Assembly (NCBI GenBank): GCA_022567305.1 | Contig: JADFHF010000012.1 | Location: 1-64,000 of the forward strand | Direction: 5' to 3' | DNA length: 64,000 nt | Origin: Bacteroidota bacterium | Lineage (GTDB): Bacteria; Bacteroidota; Rhodothermia; Rhodothermales; UBA10348 | Part shown: in pieces, positions 17,735-26,383 of the stretch | Position numbering within the stretch: position 1 is the first letter of the stretch | How the letters are laid out: each line of letters begins with the position of its first letter | Translations under genes and position numbers: made by a program | Notes under the pieces: model-generated | Database searches by the model: none | What the model saw: the letters and a program-made list of their open reading frames with translations, nothing else | Told to the model about the DNA's origin: nothing

Positions 17735-19075
17735 CTAATTAACAGCCGGGATCACCTCTACAGACTGAATTCGACCTTCGTCTCGGTTCAAGAATTCCTT
17801 GTACAGCCGAATGTGTTGACTGTCAATGGGCACGTTGAACCCATCGATGAAAAGTCCGACGATTTGTGTAGCGGGCTCAAAAGGATCACCGTCTGAGATA
17901 AAAAAATTCGCTTTCTTTCCCACTTCAATCGAGCCGTAATCGTCAGCCACGCCAAATATTTCTGCGGGTGTCAACGTTACCGCGCGAAGGGCCTCTTCTT
18001 TCCCCAATCCATATGCAGCGGCAAATCCAGCATTGAACGGAAGATTCCTGACGTTGGCAGCATCACCCGATCGGATGGCCACTTTTACGCCTGCATCATT
18101 GAGCAGACCAGCGTTTGAGTAGGCCCGGTCGTAGCGATCGGTCTGGCGCGTAGGCATGGAGAACACAGGACCCACGATGCAGGAAATACCTGCATCGGCC
18201 AGTTTATCGGCGACGCGCCATCCTTCCGCAACGCCGCTGAAGACCACTTCGACGATCTCCCGGGACGCGACCCAGTCTATCGCAGCTAGAATATCTTTTT
18301 CGGCATTCACTTTTACCATTAGTATCATCTCACCGCGAATAACCGGCGCGATGGCTGCCATCTCGGGTGCATACTCGGGTCTCACGCCCACATTCGAGTC
18401 GGCCATGTACGCGGCGTCAATATGCTCGTACAGTTCAGCCCGATCCCAAACCTCGTTGAGTTTCTCCATTGCCCGTTTGTAGCGAGCATCTGAGTCATCT
18501 TTATCACTCTCGGCTTGACCGAAGCGGCGGCCGCCGGAAGATTTTCTCGGAAACTCCAGGATGAGCAGCCGCACGTCACCCGCGTGCATCTGTTCGGGAG
18601 TATATCCCACCAGATTGATCATCGTAGCCGTACCCGGGAGCATGCCTCCTGAGGGCTCTGAGATGACCGTCGTTACGCCGCTCACCCGGGTGACCGGGAT
18701 CAAGACTGAATTTGGATTGATCGCCGTCAAAGCCTGCATCTGAGGGGTGATGTCCCCGATTTCATTTGAATCCGTTGTCTCCTGTACCGATCCGATCTCC
18801 GTTAGGCCCAGCCGAGTTCCGGAGTCAATCAGTCCCGGGTATACGGATAATCCTGAACCGTCGATCACCTCGGCGTCGGCCGGAATATCGACATTCGTAC
18901 CTACGGCCGTGATGCGGTCGCCTCGAACGACGATGGTCCCATTCTCGATGGTCCCGTTCGAAACGGTCTCGATCGTGACGTTCGTCACGGCATACGACCC
19001 CTGTCGGGGTTTTACGGTTTGCTGCTGAAACGAAATTAGGCCGGTCGTGAGAAGAAAGCTGAGTAAGATGTTCAT
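17735..19075 (-). CDS. Exported amidohydrolase homolog lacking the metal-binding HxH
   Basis: This 446-residue protein has a short signal peptide and the amidohydrolase beta-barrel fold (GDRITAVGTNVDIPADAEVI opens it). At the first metal site, where the family has DxHxH, this one reads GLIDSGTRLGL, so both histidines are gone. The end holds the usual composite strand (GSIEVGKKANFFISDGDPF). It is the last of three tandem homologs, 53 bases after the next. Loss of the HxH suggests a non-metal or non-catalytic role, perhaps with the neighbour as partner. The absence of the histidines is seen; the role is inferred. Confidence 0.8.
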   Translation of the reverse strand: MNILLSFLLTTGLISFQQQTVKPRQGSYAVTNVTIETVSNGTIENGTIVVRGDRITAVGTNVDIPADAEVIDGSGLSVYPGLIDSGTRLGLTEIGSVQETTDSNEIGDITPQMQALTAINPNSVLIPVTRVSGVTTVISEPSGGMLPGTATMINLVGYTPEQMHAGDVRLLILEFPRKSSGGRRFGQAESDKDDSDARYKRAMEKLNEVWDRAELYEHIDAAYMADSNVGVRPEYAPEMAAIAPVIRGEMILMVKVNAEKDILAAIDWVASREIVEVVFSGVAEGWRVADKLADAGISCIVGPVFSMPTRQTDRYDRAYSNAGLLNDAGVKVAIRSGDAANVRNLPFNAGFAAAYGLGKEEALRAVTLTPAEIFGVADDYGSIEVGKKANFFISDGDPFEPATQIVGLFIDGFNVPIDSQHIRLYKEFLNRDEGRIQSVEVIPAVN

Positions 19076-19128
19076 GCTGAAATAAATCGAATCGTGAGGT
19101 GGGGAAGAGGTCGTGTAGGTAATCGTGG

Positions 19129-20511
19129 CTAGCGTTCTTGGAAGATTTCCTTAAAGGACCTGACTCGATCGTTATGATGGATGTCGATTTCCTCCTCCAT
19201 ATACGTGTCAAGGTCGGCAGATGGGCTTACGCTCAGGCGGACATCGTCCGGATCCTCGTCGCGGTCGAAATACTTCACACCGTCAACAAATGTCTTGAGC
19301 GGAATCGTGTAGACCGAGAGTGGATGTTCGCTGAAGAGGACCAGATCGCCGTCTTTTCCGACCTCGATGGATCCGACACGCTCGTCGATACCCAGTTGCA
19401 TCGCGGGATTGATCGTGATAAGCGACAAGGCCTCATCGTCGGTAAGCCCACCATATCGCTGCGTCTTGGCTGCCTCATGGAAGAGATGCCTGTTCAGTTC
19501 GCCTGAATCCGAGTTAATGGACGTGACGACGCCATTCTTTACGAGGATGGCCGCGTTGTAGGCCGTGGAGTAGTAGACTTCAAATTTGTACGTCCACCAA
19601 TCAGCGAAGACCGATGCACCGGCTCCATAGGCGGCCAGTTCCGGTGCCACCTTAAAGCCCTCATTCGCATGTTGGAAGGTGATCTTGGTCACGCCGAAAT
19701 CCTCCAATACATCTAGCAGCATCAGGATTTCATCTGCTCGATAGCTGTGACAGTGAACGATGATATCACCCCGGATGATATCCGCGATCACTTCCAAACG
19801 CCCGTTGTATTTCGGGGGAACGGCATTGCGGTTCCGCCTCCGGTCGACTTCGTATGCATCCCAGTCTTCCATGTAACGCTGGGCGTTCGTAAATGCGTCG
19901 CGGAGGACAGCCTCGACGCCCATGCGAGAGGACGGTCGAAGGGCTGGTTGACTGTCTCCAGATCCTCGATTTCCATGAACTCGCGTTGGATTCTCACCCA
20001 GCGCAAATTTGATGGTCCTCGGCGCCCCGGCAAACCGGAGATCGTCCGGGTTTTTTGATCCCCAGCGATGTTTGATCGTCTCGTTCTGGCCACCTATTAC
20101 ATTCGCCGAACCGTGCATCGTATGCGAGGTGGTTACTCCTCCTGCCAGAGCCCGATAGATCCCGAGGTGATAGGGATTGACCACGTCTTCCATGGTGACT
20201 TCCGCCGTGACCGGGCTTGAGCTCTCATTGATACTGCTGAGAGCAATATGAGAATGTGCATCTACGATACCCGGCATCAAGTACTGACCTGAGGCATCGA
20301 TCACCTCCACACCATTTGGCGCTGAGAGATTAAAACCAATGCCGGTTATTTTGCCGTTCTCAACGAGAACGTCGGTATGGTCCAGTGTCCCGTTGGTGAT
20401 CGTAAGAACGGTTGCGTTCTGGATGAGAACGCTACCCGTTTCCTGGGCGACCGCAGGCATCGCTGCGATGTGGAATGCCAGCAGCGATATCGGGATGGAT
20501 TTGCGGGTCAT
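19129..20511 (-). CDS. Exported amidohydrolase (imidazolonepropionase-like)
   Basis: This 460-residue protein has a signal peptide (MTRKSIPISLLAFHIAAMPAVA). It keeps the full first metal motif (MPGIVDAHSHIAL), then GVTTSHTMHGSANVIGGQ, further histidines (IIVHCHSYRADE, TFQHANEGF) and the Asp-containing stretch SINSDSGELNRHLFHEA. It is likely a periplasmic metal-dependent hydrolase acting on a cyclic amide, dipeptide or similar. The substrate is unknown. It is the only one of the three tandem homologs with an intact site. Confidence 0.85.
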   Translation of the reverse strand: MTRKSIPISLLAFHIAAMPAVAQETGSVLIQNATVLTITNGTLDHTDVLVENGKITGIGFNLSAPNGVEVIDASGQYLMPGIVDAHSHIALSSINESSSPVTAEVTMEDVVNPYHLGIYRALAGGVTTSHTMHGSANVIGGQNETIKHRWGSKNPDDLRFAGAPRTIKFALGENPTRVHGNRGSGDSQPALRPSSRMGVEAVLRDAFTNAQRYMEDWDAYEVDRRRNRNAVPPKYNGRLEVIADIIRGDIIVHCHSYRADEILMLLDVLEDFGVTKITFQHANEGFKVAPELAAYGAGASVFADWWTYKFEVYYSTAYNAAILVKNGVVTSINSDSGELNRHLFHEAAKTQRYGGLTDDEALSLITINPAMQLGIDERVGSIEVGKDGDLVLFSEHPLSVYTIPLKTFVDGVKYFDRDEDPDDVRLSVSPSADLDTYMEEEIDIHHNDRVRSFKEIFQER

Positions 20512-20562
20512 GATATTTTTGACTCTGTCTTGTAGGATTCGAAATGGTCTAGTCCGAAGTGG

Positions 20563-22305
20563 TTATTCGGGTGAGTCTTCTTTGACTCCAATCACCAACA
20601 TTTCTTCTTCACCGATGATAACAATGCCTTCAAATTCGTCACCCGAGATGCTGCCCTCCACGGTCATCGTACCACTATTCGGATCTTCCCAGCTGAAGGA
20701 TAAATGATCTTCGTCCAGGCTTACGTCCGTCAGTTCCATGGTGACATCCAGATCCGGATAGGTTATGGTTCCGGTGTACGACTCGCCGTCTTTCTCAAAA
20801 ACGACCTCACCCGATTGTTCACCATCTGGAGTGAAGGCGGTAAACGTCCACGTACCCGCCAGGGAGTCATCGTCAGTTTGTCTCTCTCTCTCGCTTTTCT
20901 CGTAGAAGAACTTCTTTCCGTCGACAAAGACGTATTGGTATTTTGTATTTGCGTCGAATAGCGGCCCGTCAGCGACGATCAGATTGGCGATTTTTCCAAC
21001 ATCGACAGATCCGAGTGACTCAGACAGACCCAGATTTGCAGCTGCGTGGGTCGTGAGAGCTGCGAGGGCAGCGTCTTCCGAGAGACCGCGGTCTATCATT
21101 TCCCGGATGTTCTTTCTGATGTCCTTTGTTTTGGCACCTCGGGTCGTAAATCCAAAAGACACGCCTGCGGCTTCCAATTTGGCGGCAACGCTTGCGAACT
21201 CGTCGCGACTCATTACCTGACGGGCTTCAAGGTTTCGGCGCTCGGCCTCGACATCACGAAACGTAGCCGTTCTCGTTTCATCATCATAGGCGGCAAGAAT
21301 CGTTTCCAACGAATCCCTTTTGAGCTTCGACATCCATTTCGGCTTTTTGGGAAGATCCAATGTCACGAACAGAGGGGCACCTGAACTGGCCAGCGCGTCG
21401 ACGGCATCGAATCCCTCATGGAGTCCAGCGAGCGAAAGATCGAATCCCAGGATGGACTGGAGCTTTAACGCCCGATGTATTTCAAGCACATCGTCCACGT
21501 AGAAGAAGACCGGTTTCTCCCGATCGATGACGGGGAAGAAGGCGTAGTGCACCTCGTCGAACTCGGGTCGCGGAACGCCGGAGGTTCCAGATTCGAACAA
21601 TTGCACCATCTGTTGACGACGCTTTGCTTCCGTAAACAATTGCCTGAATTTGGCTGTCATAGCCATGGGCGTTCCCGGGTACATTCTGCGAGCGCCCTGA
21701 AACTGGACGAATAGGGATGCATCGCCCTTCAGGACCATGTCTCTGGGCTCATCACCCGCGAGAAGTACGACCGCCCCTGAGCCCGGAAGCATGCGACCGA
21801 TCGGAACCACGTGGGCGGCTCCAAACCCCAATTTTCGCAGGTTTTCAATCGATTTTTGATCCGCAGAGAGTAAGCTGCGAACATCCCGTTGCGGCTGGAT
21901 GCCCGCCCGATCATCCGGTGGATTGCCTCGATCTGGAACCGGAGGCAGGTCCTCTTCCTCCTTGGGTTGAGGTACGCCGGTTGAGGACAGTCCGTCAATG
22001 AATCCGGCGTAGACGGTCATGGAATCGGGGGCGATCCGCTCGGCGTCATACGGGACATCAACATTCTCCCCCACCGCCTCAATCAGCCCATTTCGAATGA
22101 GAACGGTTCCGTTTTCGATAACGCGGCCGGGCGACTGAACAATACGAACACCCTCCAGCGCCACCGCCTTGGTCACGACCGGAATGTCGGAGGCATCACG
22201 TTGAGCGAGCGCCGTTGAAGAGGGGATGCTGGCCAGGAAAAGAGCCACCAGGACGGCGGTAGAAGGCCACGATTCGGGCCTTCTCCGCATGGAGTAGAGA
22301 TTCAT
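20563..22305 (-). CDS. Exported amidohydrolase homolog lacking HxH, with a C-terminal beta domain
   Basis: This protein has about 580 residues. From the ATG at 22305 it has a signal peptide (…VALFLASIPSSTALAQ). The first metal motif is replaced by AGFIDGLSSTG, with no histidines. The C-terminal 110 residues (DDDSLAGTWTFTAFTPDG onward) form an added beta-rich domain of the lipocalin-like type (…GEVVFEKDGESYTGTI...). It is the first gene of the three-gene tandem, and spacing (about 50 bases each) suggests one operon. An alternative start at 22290 would remove five residues. Confidence 0.8.
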   Translation of the reverse strand: MNLYSMRRRPESWPSTAVLVALFLASIPSSTALAQRDASDIPVVTKAVALEGVRIVQSPGRVIENGTVLIRNGLIEAVGENVDVPYDAERIAPDSMTVYAGFIDGLSSTGVPQPKEEEDLPPVPDRGNPPDDRAGIQPQRDVRSLLSADQKSIENLRKLGFGAAHVVPIGRMLPGSGAVVLLAGDEPRDMVLKGDASLFVQFQGARRMYPGTPMAMTAKFRQLFTEAKRRQQMVQLFESGTSGVPRPEFDEVHYAFFPVIDREKPVFFYVDDVLEIHRALKLQSILGFDLSLAGLHEGFDAVDALASSGAPLFVTLDLPKKPKWMSKLKRDSLETILAAYDDETRTATFRDVEAERRNLEARQVMSRDEFASVAAKLEAAGVSFGFTTRGAKTKDIRKNIREMIDRGLSEDAALAALTTHAAANLGLSESLGSVDVGKIANLIVADGPLFDANTKYQYVFVDGKKFFYEKSERERQTDDDSLAGTWTFTAFTPDGEQSGEVVFEKDGESYTGTITYPDLDVTMELTDVSLDEDHLSFSWEDPNSGTMTVEGSISGDEFEGIVIIGEEEMLVIGVKEDSPE

Positions 22306-22961
22306 TATGTCGGAGAGAATTTCGGGGATGAATCCATTAAGATATTCTCTCGGGTCAGGAGGGGCAACCCGCAACAATTCTTCCCAGAAGGGCCCCGAGC
22401 GCAGATGAATGGCCTGAAATCGAAAATCAATATCCAGGTTTCGAAATCCGTCTATTGCCCACTGGCGAGTGGGATCGGCTCGCTTTCAGCTAATTCCAGG
22501 AAAAACGCCGTACGCGGGGTAATTAGTCTCACAAAATCGGTCATTCTGGTCTAGAATTGACGAAAATGCCCAAAACCGGCCTGAATCACACAATCAGCCC
22601 CAAAAGAGAGTCCCAATTTGAGGCGCCTCATATTCGGAATCAGCGTTCAGAAGTCCGTTCGAGCGAATTGAACTTTTTTTGGCCCTTTGGCACGACTATT
22701 GGTGAATTTTACGTAGACATCATGTCCGAAAAGATCTAACACCATGTGCAACAATCGTTTATCCATGCTTATCAACTGCTCTCCGGAGATTTTCGGTAAG
22801 CCTTTCGGAAAGGCATTCGATACCGACGCCATGTGCTGGATTCAGAAGAGACGGACCGTCGATTCTACTCGGAACCTGAATATTAGCAGTTCGCCTCTGG
22901 TTCGGTCTTACGCCGGATAACAAGCGGGCCCTCTTAACGCTGACTTGAACGGTTATACGTC
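22306..22961. other. Divergent intergenic region, no gene seen
   Basis: This 656-base stretch separates the leftward amidohydrolase operon from the rightward pseudopilin-like operon and must hold both promoters. No frame in it looks coding: the short ones at about 22557-22739 and on the minus strand lack a Shine-Dalgarno or recognisable motif. I see no repeat or strong hairpin. Confidence 0.6.
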
Positions 22962-23810
22962 ATGCAACAGACAATACTCGGAATGCTCGCCCTCATGATT
23001 GTTGGCACGTTTACACTCGGCCAGCACCGAGGAGCCGTAAGAACCTATAATGAGCTGGTAGACGACGAGCTGGAGATTGCCGCCGCTGGTGTTGCCATGC
23101 ACGTCATGGAGCTCATCGGTAACCGGGCGTTCGACTCGAGAACGCTGCCGGACCAGACCAAAGTGTACGGAATGCCAGTGGGTAGTGCTGAGCTTACGAC
23201 CGTAAGCGCATTCGGAAAGACAGGATCAACTTGTGACCTGGACGAACCGTTCAAAGACACGTCGCCTTGTCTCGACATTGACGACGCCCATATGGCGGCG
23301 GACGAGTGGCAGGATGTGCCTTTCCGTCTGAAAGATGGCAAAGAGTTACCATTCGACGTCCGCGTTGAAGTGTTCTATGTCGATCCTTCGGATCTGGATA
23401 CGCCCTTGCCAGCTGGACAGAGAAGCCTTCACAAGAAGGTCGTAGTGAAGCTTCGCGCCAAGCATCACGTGAGGCAGAAGCGCTACAACAATGGTTTTGT
23501 TCGGATAGAGCGCATTTTCTCCTACGACATAAAGAAAGCAGAGAACCGCCTGAGAGAGAAGTTTGGAGACCCGCTTGTCGTCGAGAATCCTCCTCCGTTC
23601 GATAATCCTCCTGGGGGACCGACAAGCGACGACGACGACGGCGCCGATGTATACGATCAGGACGAAGTCATAGTGCTGGATCCAAATACTCGTGTAAAGA
23701 TCTGCCACCGTCGCGTGCGCAAAGGAAAGATTACCTGGAGGACGAGAACAGTGAAGCAGAAGTTTGTCGATAAGCACATCGGCCACGGCGACATACTGGG
23801 TGCGTGCTAA
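22962..23810 (+). CDS. Pseudopilin-like membrane-anchored protein with a C-terminal ICH...HGDxLGxC module
   Basis: This 282-residue protein has an uncleaved-looking N-terminal hydrophobic helix (residues 4-20, LGMLALMIVGTFTLG) followed by an amphipathic helix rich in Ala/Glu, as in minor pilins and pseudopilins. There is no canonical prepilin-peptidase G|FxxxE site. A lysine/arginine-rich middle and a proline- and aspartate-rich linker precede the end. The end reads VKICHRRVRKGK ... HIGHGDILGAC, matching the ICHxxxG...AHLxHGDxLGxC tail known from other secreted bacterial proteins. It is the first of three similar genes. The function is unknown. Confidence 0.6.
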   Translation: MQQTILGMLALMIVGTFTLGQHRGAVRTYNELVDDELEIAAAGVAMHVMELIGNRAFDSRTLPDQTKVYGMPVGSAELTTVSAFGKTGSTCDLDEPFKDTSPCLDIDDAHMAADEWQDVPFRLKDGKELPFDVRVEVFYVDPSDLDTPLPAGQRSLHKKVVVKLRAKHHVRQKRYNNGFVRIERIFSYDIKKAENRLREKFGDPLVVENPPPFDNPPGGPTSDDDDGADVYDQDEVIVLDPNTRVKICHRRVRKGKITWRTRTVKQKFVDKHIGHGDILGAC

Positions 23811-23860
23811 AGATGCGAACGGGCCATTTACGCCGAACAGGTAACTAACAGAGAACAGCT

Positions 23861-24478
23861 ATGTGGTTCATATTTGACAACTTAAGAGCACTTATGATTG
23901 CCGGAGCGGTGCTGATCATACTCCTCACTGCGATGACGCGCCAGCGCGAGCTCGGAGTCGAACAATTGTCCGTCTACGCGGCAAAGAGCCACTCACTCGA
24001 CCTCGCCGAATGGCTGGAAGATGACATTTCGACACTGGGATCCAATTTCGACTCGACGACGATCCGGTTCCTACTGCCCACCCTTCAAGGTGGAAATACG
24101 ACCCAGTTCATCTTTCACCGTGACACCGTTGGAGCCGCTCCTGACTTCGACAAGGTGCGCATCGAGACGCGATACCGCCTGATCGACACAAAGATGGCTG
24201 TATTGAAAGATACTACGATTCAGATGCATCAGATCATTCGTGATCTTCGCATCCAGCAGGGTGCGGGTTGGTCAGCGTGGGTAGAGGACGGCCGGAGTTC
24301 TCCGCGCATGTCCTATTTCATGATCTCTTTGTTGGATGGCCTCGGGCAATTGGTTACGACGGAGTCTGAGACGGTTTTTCTGAAGATGGACTTTACCATT
24401 ATTCCTCCCTTCCCACAGGGGAGACAGTATTTGAACCAACTGAGCTGGGGCACCACGATTCGTCTCAGGCCTTACTAG
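23861..24478 (+). CDS. Pseudopilin-like membrane-anchored protein (second of three)
   Basis: This 205-residue protein has one N-terminal helix (LRALMIAGAVLIILLTAM, about residues 8-26) and then an alpha-helical segment (ELGVEQLSVYAAKSHSLDLA), the layout of minor pilins. A beta-rich C-terminal domain follows. No prepilin-peptidase motif is evident. It starts 50 bases after the first gene and shares its N-terminal plan, so the three proteins probably assemble together. I recognise no named family. Confidence 0.55.
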   Translation: MWFIFDNLRALMIAGAVLIILLTAMTRQRELGVEQLSVYAAKSHSLDLAEWLEDDISTLGSNFDSTTIRFLLPTLQGGNTTQFIFHRDTVGAAPDFDKVRIETRYRLIDTKMAVLKDTTIQMHQIIRDLRIQQGAGWSAWVEDGRSSPRMSYFMISLLDGLGQLVTTESETVFLKMDFTIIPPFPQGRQYLNQLSWGTTIRLRPY

Positions 24479-24522
24479 AATAAGAATTAGTTCACCCTCA
24501 ACAACACTTTTAGGTGTGAGTC

Positions 24523-25656
24523 ATGGGACAAGGATTACTAATAATCGTTTTTGGAGTTGTACTGGGGGCGTCGATACTGATGTTCCAGCAGAAACAAACT
24601 GCACTCGAAACGACTGAACGTCAGACCGGATACGAGGAAGAGATTCTCGCGCGTGAAATCGCACGTTCAGCGTACGATATTGCGAAGAATCTCGTGTCGG
24701 CTGCCGGTAATGACCTTTCAGAAGCAATCGCGAACGTCAATGGCCGCTTAACAAATGGCGCACCAGACTATAACGGCGAACTTACAGGTGTTTATCAGGG
24801 CGGGAATTATTCGGCTCAGGCGTTCATGATCGATGGCCAAAACATTCAAATTCGCGCTACAGGATGGTTCGGCGATGCCGAGCACATTATCAACGAGAAT
24901 TTCTACGTGAAGATGCTGACGGTCCAGGATTCCAGCAAAGTCGAAATTGAGTTCCTGCAATCCATGGCGGGTTATTGTTCGGCTGTCTTCTTGCAGCGCT
25001 TTATCCCGAATACCGGCCAGAAGCCTACAATGACCGGAAATTTTGGAAAAAGTTCGAAAAGTTCGAAAAGTAAGAAAAACAGTATGAAAGGATACGCGCT
25101 CGGCAAAATGGTGCTGAGTGACGACGAAAAATACTGGATTCTTCCCCCTGAGATGCTCTTCGATTCAGGTCATAACAGGACGGGCATGGATGAGATCATC
25201 GCTACGCCTGCTGACATTGTACTCTCGCCCAACACACGTGTGAACTTTTTCATTGGAGTCGATAAGAATTGTAGTGAAGAAGGGGTCTGGGAAGAAAAGT
25301 ACAAGGAGGACCGCTACGACTATATCCACAACGCGTTGGAAGAAGACACGCAAAACCTCGAAGACTTGCAGGAAGGACCGTACTCCATGATCGAAGCCCA
25401 TGCGACGGACGTTCAGACATGGCGCATTGCCTTCGAAGACCTTCGAAGTTTCTCCGTCAAGCAACACGAAGACATCAAGGCGAACGGTTACGGCGGTAGC
25501 TGGGATCCTTATTACGAAACGTACGGTGGATCGGGCTGGATGTATAAGGACTCGAAAGGATACCGCAAGCTCAAAGACTTCGGCCAGAAGCCGGATTTCA
25601 GCGACCAGGTGATCGAGGTAACATTCAAATCATGCAGTGGAAATTGTCAAAACTAA
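24523..25656 (+). CDS. Pseudopilin-like membrane-anchored protein (third of three)
   Basis: This 377-residue protein has an N-terminal helix (LLIIVFGVVLGASILMF, residues 5-21) followed by a Glu/Ala-rich helix (EEEILAREIARSAYDIAKNL). The middle has a short Lys/Ser low-complexity run (SSKSSKSKKNS, near residue 180). The C-terminal part is aromatic and glycine-rich (YGGSWDPYYETYGGSGWMY) and ends with a C-x3-C pair (KSCSGNCQN). A Shine-Dalgarno AGGTG lies upstream. It ends before a very strong terminator, and a decayed copy of its last 70 codons lies beyond that. Function unknown. Confidence 0.55.
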   Translation: MGQGLLIIVFGVVLGASILMFQQKQTALETTERQTGYEEEILAREIARSAYDIAKNLVSAAGNDLSEAIANVNGRLTNGAPDYNGELTGVYQGGNYSAQAFMIDGQNIQIRATGWFGDAEHIINENFYVKMLTVQDSSKVEIEFLQSMAGYCSAVFLQRFIPNTGQKPTMTGNFGKSSKSSKSKKNSMKGYALGKMVLSDDEKYWILPPEMLFDSGHNRTGMDEIIATPADIVLSPNTRVNFFIGVDKNCSEEGVWEEKYKEDRYDYIHNALEEDTQNLEDLQEGPYSMIEAHATDVQTWRIAFEDLRSFSVKQHEDIKANGYGGSWDPYYETYGGSGWMYKDSKGYRKLKDFGQKPDFSDQVIEVTFKSCSGNCQN

Positions 25657-25719
25657 TTGATTTGCGGCAGCACCCCATAGTAACTGCTTAAAAGTCGTTG
25701 CTGCAAGTTGACGGTGAGA

Positions 25720-25751
25720 AGCGGCGCTCCGGAATATTCCGGAGCGCCGCT
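25720..25751 (+). terminator. Strong terminator: 32-base perfect palindrome
   Basis: Positions 25720-25735 are exactly complementary to 25736-25751 (AGCGGCGCTCCGGAAT mirrored), giving a GC-rich stem of up to 14 usable pairs, followed by TTTT. It ends the pseudopilin-like operon. Confidence 0.9.
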
Positions 25752-25760
25752 TTTTATGGC

Positions 25761-26009
25761 CAGGCATGGCGCATCGCTTTCGAAGACCTTCGAGGCTTTT
25801 CCAACGCGAAGCACGAAGATATCAAGGCCACTAGCTACGGTGCTTAGCTGGAATGAATCCGGACAGATATACAGTGGCTCTGGCTGGAAAGACAAAGATG
25901 TCCTGGGCTATCATAAGCTGAGCGACTTGGATGGAACCCGGACTTCAGTGATCGGGTGATCGAAGGTACTTTGACCCCTTGTGGGGGAGTCTGTGAACCT
26001 CCTGCCTAG
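25761..26009 (+). pseudogene. Decayed duplicate of the 3' end of the third pseudopilin-like gene
   Basis: In one frame, from 25761, it reads QAWRIAFEDLRGFSNAKHED, matching TWRIAFEDLRSFSVKQHED in the gene at 24523-25656. After a one-base shift at about 25845 it continues as SGSGWKDKDVLGYHKLSD (compare GGSGWMYKDSKGYRKLKD). After a second shift at about 25935 it reads NPDFSDRVIEGTLTPCGG (compare KPDFSDQVIEVTFKSCSG) and ends at a TAG. The 5' three quarters of the gene are absent. It lies directly after the terminator, so it is probably not transcribed from the operon. Confidence 0.85.
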
Positions 26010-26383
26010 GTCGAGATAGACTGGACCAAACCCGTCTTGCTCAACGCCGAATCGTCAGCTTCATAATGATCCGGTGTTATGCATTCACGGGATCGATACC
26101 TGTCGAAGATATGCTGCGTTTAGTAGCCAGCGCTGGTTCTTGCAAGTCATTGAATAAATAATTACCAGCTCTAAATCCCAAATAGTCAGTTTCCTTCTTC
26201 GTTTAGTTGTCATATTGAGAAAAATACTCAAACGGTATGCGCTGTCCATCACGATAGGCGTACTCGTTCTGCTCTGGATCGCTTTCGTGGCTGCCATTAG
26301 AGATTTGGCAATCGTCAGAAACAGCTTCATTTATGCCATAGCTGCCCAGAGTATTGCTGATCTAGGCTGGAGTCCTTTTCCGG
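26010..26383. other. Intergenic region, no gene seen
   Basis: No coding pattern is convincing on either strand. It separates the duplicated pilin-like remnant from the 3' end of the broken exporter gene. No clear terminator for the lipid operon is seen. Confidence 0.5.
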
